22,787 nt of DNA from a virus, in IMG/VR virus record IMGVR_UViG_3300040809_000228, positions 1 to 22,787 of that record. The stretch is one strand, 5' to 3'. The first letter of the stretch is position 1; each line of letters starts with the position of its first letter. Both the position numbers and the translations under genes were made by a program. Under the pieces are notes generated by a model that saw only the letters and a list, made by a program, of their open reading frames with translations, did not search any database and was not told the origin of the DNA. Positions 21,370 to 22,787 of the stretch are shown in pieces.

Positions 21370-21845
21370 TATTGATGTACCTCAATAGTTTTTATAACTG
21401 CTGTCCAGTTAACATCTTTGTTTGCGGATCCCGTACAGAATACATCAATACTATTATCACTATCATCGGCTCTGATATCAACTGCCCAGTTAATATCATC
21501 CTGTGATACTGCTATTTCATATACATCACCAACATCGGCGACAGTTCCAGAGAAGTTGTCTGCGCAACCTTTCAAGTGCCAAGCACCACTTTCTCCTGTG
21601 GCGTCTGTTCTTCGTGCAACAATTGATGCTTCATAGAAAATCGTTGAGTCAGTTGGTACTGGAATTCTAGAATTATTATTGATGCTGAAGATTTCTGTTT
21701 CGGTGGAATTAGTCGTCGAACCATGCATGATATACATGTTCTGAACATAGTTGGTAGTTCCCTGCGTAAACGTGTTGTTTACAGTTAGGGTTTGAATAGA
21801 CAAATCACTATCCATCAAACGACTTGTAATTTTCTGAATTGCCAT
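21369..21845 (-). CDS. Fibre-knob-like structural protein
   Basis: This 158-residue protein begins MAIQKITSRLMDSDLSIQTL, a short attachment-like N-terminus. The second half (FYEASIVARRTDATGESGAW, then HLKGCADNFSG, WAVDIRADDSDNSIDVFCTG and DVNWTAVIKTIEV) resembles the beta-rich C-terminal knob found at the ends of many cyanophage and marine phage fibres. It has two Cys residues, in GCAD and FCTG. Here the knob stands nearly alone, without the usual long shaft, so it may be a separate tip subunit for the fibre encoded just upstream. An AGGA ribosome site lies about nine bases before the ATG, which follows four bases after the previous stop. Function as a receptor-binding or tip protein is inference. 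Confidence 0.65.
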   Translation of the reverse strand: MAIQKITSRLMDSDLSIQTLTVNNTFTQGTTNYVQNMYIMHGSTTNSTETEIFSINNNSRIPVPTDSTIFYEASIVARRTDATGESGAWHLKGCADNFSGTVADVGDVYEIAVSQDDINWAVDIRADDSDNSIDVFCTGSANKDVNWTAVIKTIEVHQ

Positions 21846-21849
21846 TTGT

Positions 21850-22787
21850 TTATCCTAGTAAGTAACCGCCAAACTTGCTGTACTGACCGTTCCAGTAAAA
21901 ATGGTTATAGCTTGGGTGAATTTTTAAATTGACTTGGTCGTTTGCCGATAACGTAAGTATTTGTTGCGAGCTGTTCTGTTGATCGTTGCCGAAGTGGACG
22001 TGATGCTGTGACCAATTTTGGGTAGATGCTGGTGAACTCCCGTTGACATGTAACGCGATAAGACCGTAATCCCCTGCGCTACCTGCCAAGATACTATAGA
22101 AAAACAGATACTGACCAGCTATTGGAGCAGTAAATGTAGTTCCGTCAAAGTGGTTGCCGACGTTAGTTGTTATCAAATTAAAACTAGGGTTTGATCCGAG
22201 AGCGAAATATTCGTTACCGCCACTGTTTGCATACGCTTGAAACGCTGGCTGATACGGTGTCGTAACACGACCACTGGCATCGATGCGCATACGCTCTGTG
22301 GAAGCTGTATTAAACGTAAAGGCTCTACGGTTCGCTGTTGTTGCGTGTGATTCGTGGTAAAACTTTAAGTGAAAATCCTTTTGTCCATTAGTGCCAGGAT
22401 TACCAAAATAAATTCCACTTTCGCCGGTTGAAGTAGTTAATAAACTAAGACCAACATTGCCGCTGTTTTCTAAAACAAGTTCATCAGCGTCGGCATCCGC
22501 ACTAACACTGCCTGCACTTGCAGAAAACACATTTAGTTTTCCGTCTGGACTCGCAGTGCCAACACCAACATTCTGACTAGCATCAATCGTGATCGCAGTG
22601 CTTGTGGCGTTGTCATCAATACCTGTCGAACTAAAATTATCCAGTGGATAATTCATCTGTGCTGTTCCGACAGTACCATCACTTGGAGTGCCGATGTCCA
22701 GCACATCACCAAGAGCAAGAATATAATTGATCTCATCACTTACTGTAAGTGCTGAGTCGAATATGATGTTTGATCCAGAAACAGTGT
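21850..22787 (-). CDS. Tail fibre with C1q-like C-terminal globular domain, 5' end outside window
   Basis: This frame is open through base 22787 with no stop, so the GTG at 22704 is an internal Val codon and the gene is partial. At least 311 residues are present. The shaft part has repeats typical of phage fibres: NVGVGTASPDGKLNVFSAS, SGNVGLSLL and STERMRIDASGRV. The last ~135 residues look like a C1q/TNF-type jelly roll. Its signs are FNLITTNVGNHFDGTTFTAP then IAGQYLFFYSILAG, DYGLIALHVNGS and a C-terminal FGGYLLG, comparable with the NVGxxFD...FTAPxxGxYxF...FSGFLL pattern of C1q domains. Such domains trimerise and bind diverse ligands, so it is a likely receptor-binding tip. It begins the fibre cassette in this window. 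Confidence 0.82.
   Translation of the reverse strand, partial: TVSGSNIIFDSALTVSDEINYILALGDVLDIGTPSDGTVGTAQMNYPLDNFSSTGIDDNATSTAITIDASQNVGVGTASPDGKLNVFSASAGSVSADADADELVLENSGNVGLSLLTTSTGESGIYFGNPGTNGQKDFHLKFYHESHATTANRRAFTFNTASTERMRIDASGRVTTPYQPAFQAYANSGGNEYFALGSNPSFNLITTNVGNHFDGTTFTAPIAGQYLFFYSILAGSAGDYGLIALHVNGSSPASTQNWSQHHVHFGNDQQNSSQQILTLSANDQVNLKIHPSYNHFYWNGQYSKFGGYLLG

Noticed and set aside
22702-22704. GTG as the start of the C1q fibre gene
   Set aside because: The frame continues open upstream to the end of the window with fibre-like sequence and no ribosome site at the GTG, so the gene is partial.
1-22787. CRISPR arrays, tRNA genes, insertion sequences, integrase or attachment sites
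   Set aside because: No regularly spaced repeats, cloverleaf-like genes, transposase or recombinase motifs were seen by eye on either strand; a short tRNA could still be missed without a covariance search.

Overview
This window is the structural and late-gene core of a T4-like (Tevenvirinae-type) contractile-tailed phage. It most resembles the marine 'exo-T-even' branch (cyanophages, pelagiphages and relatives). Every supported gene lies on the minus strand, so the transcriptional order runs from high to low coordinates. The order 13-14-15-16-17-18-19-20-67-21-22-23-3-uvsY-uvsW-55-47 is diagnostic. No photosynthesis gene, tRNA, CRISPR array or integrase is visible, and the host cannot be named from this window.

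Layout in transcription order. (1) 22787-18102 is a host-recognition cassette. It holds a partial C1q-tipped fibre, a 158-aa fibre-knob-like protein, an S74 self-processing fibre, a 78-aa protein, a polyglycine adhesin resembling T-even gp38, and a tail-assembly chaperone. (2) 18098-12708 starts at a late promoter and runs through a 103-aa fibre-repeat protein, neck genes 13 and 14, sheath-terminator gene 15, and small terminase 16. It then has an inserted methyltransferase-like gene and large terminase 17. (3) 12705-10215 has a late promoter, sheath gene 18 with a structured leader, tube gene 19 and a strong terminator. (4) 10257-8287 holds portal 20 and core protein 67. (5) 8264-4985 has a late promoter, a 71-aa putative core protein, protease 21, scaffold 22, capsid 23 and a terminator. 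(6) 4964-1 has a late promoter, a GIY-YIG homing endonuclease and tail completion gene 3. The recombination/late-control genes follow: uvsY, a DUF2452-like gene, uvsW, an LSm-like gene, the late sigma factor gene 55, and the start of gene 47.

How it works together: gp55 (encoded here) directs host RNA polymerase to TATAAATA boxes. Five exact copies occur on the minus strand, four of them immediately upstream of gene blocks. Genes 20/67/21/22/23 build and mature the prohead, 16/17 package DNA through the gp20 portal, and 13/14 and 3/15/18/19 make the neck and tail. UvsY, UvsW and gp47 serve recombination-dependent replication. Genes are tightly packed, with many ATGA or TGATG overlaps. No gap longer than about 120 bases exists, and each larger gap holds a promoter, hairpin or terminator.

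The most unusual content is the adhesin/fibre cassette, the methyltransferase gene wedged between the two terminase genes, the homing endonuclease placed between a late promoter and gene 3, a possible leaderless late mRNA at 8251, and two mutually exclusive hairpins in the gene 18 leader. I see no wholly new multi-gene system; the novelty is in these insertions and in the regulatory architecture.
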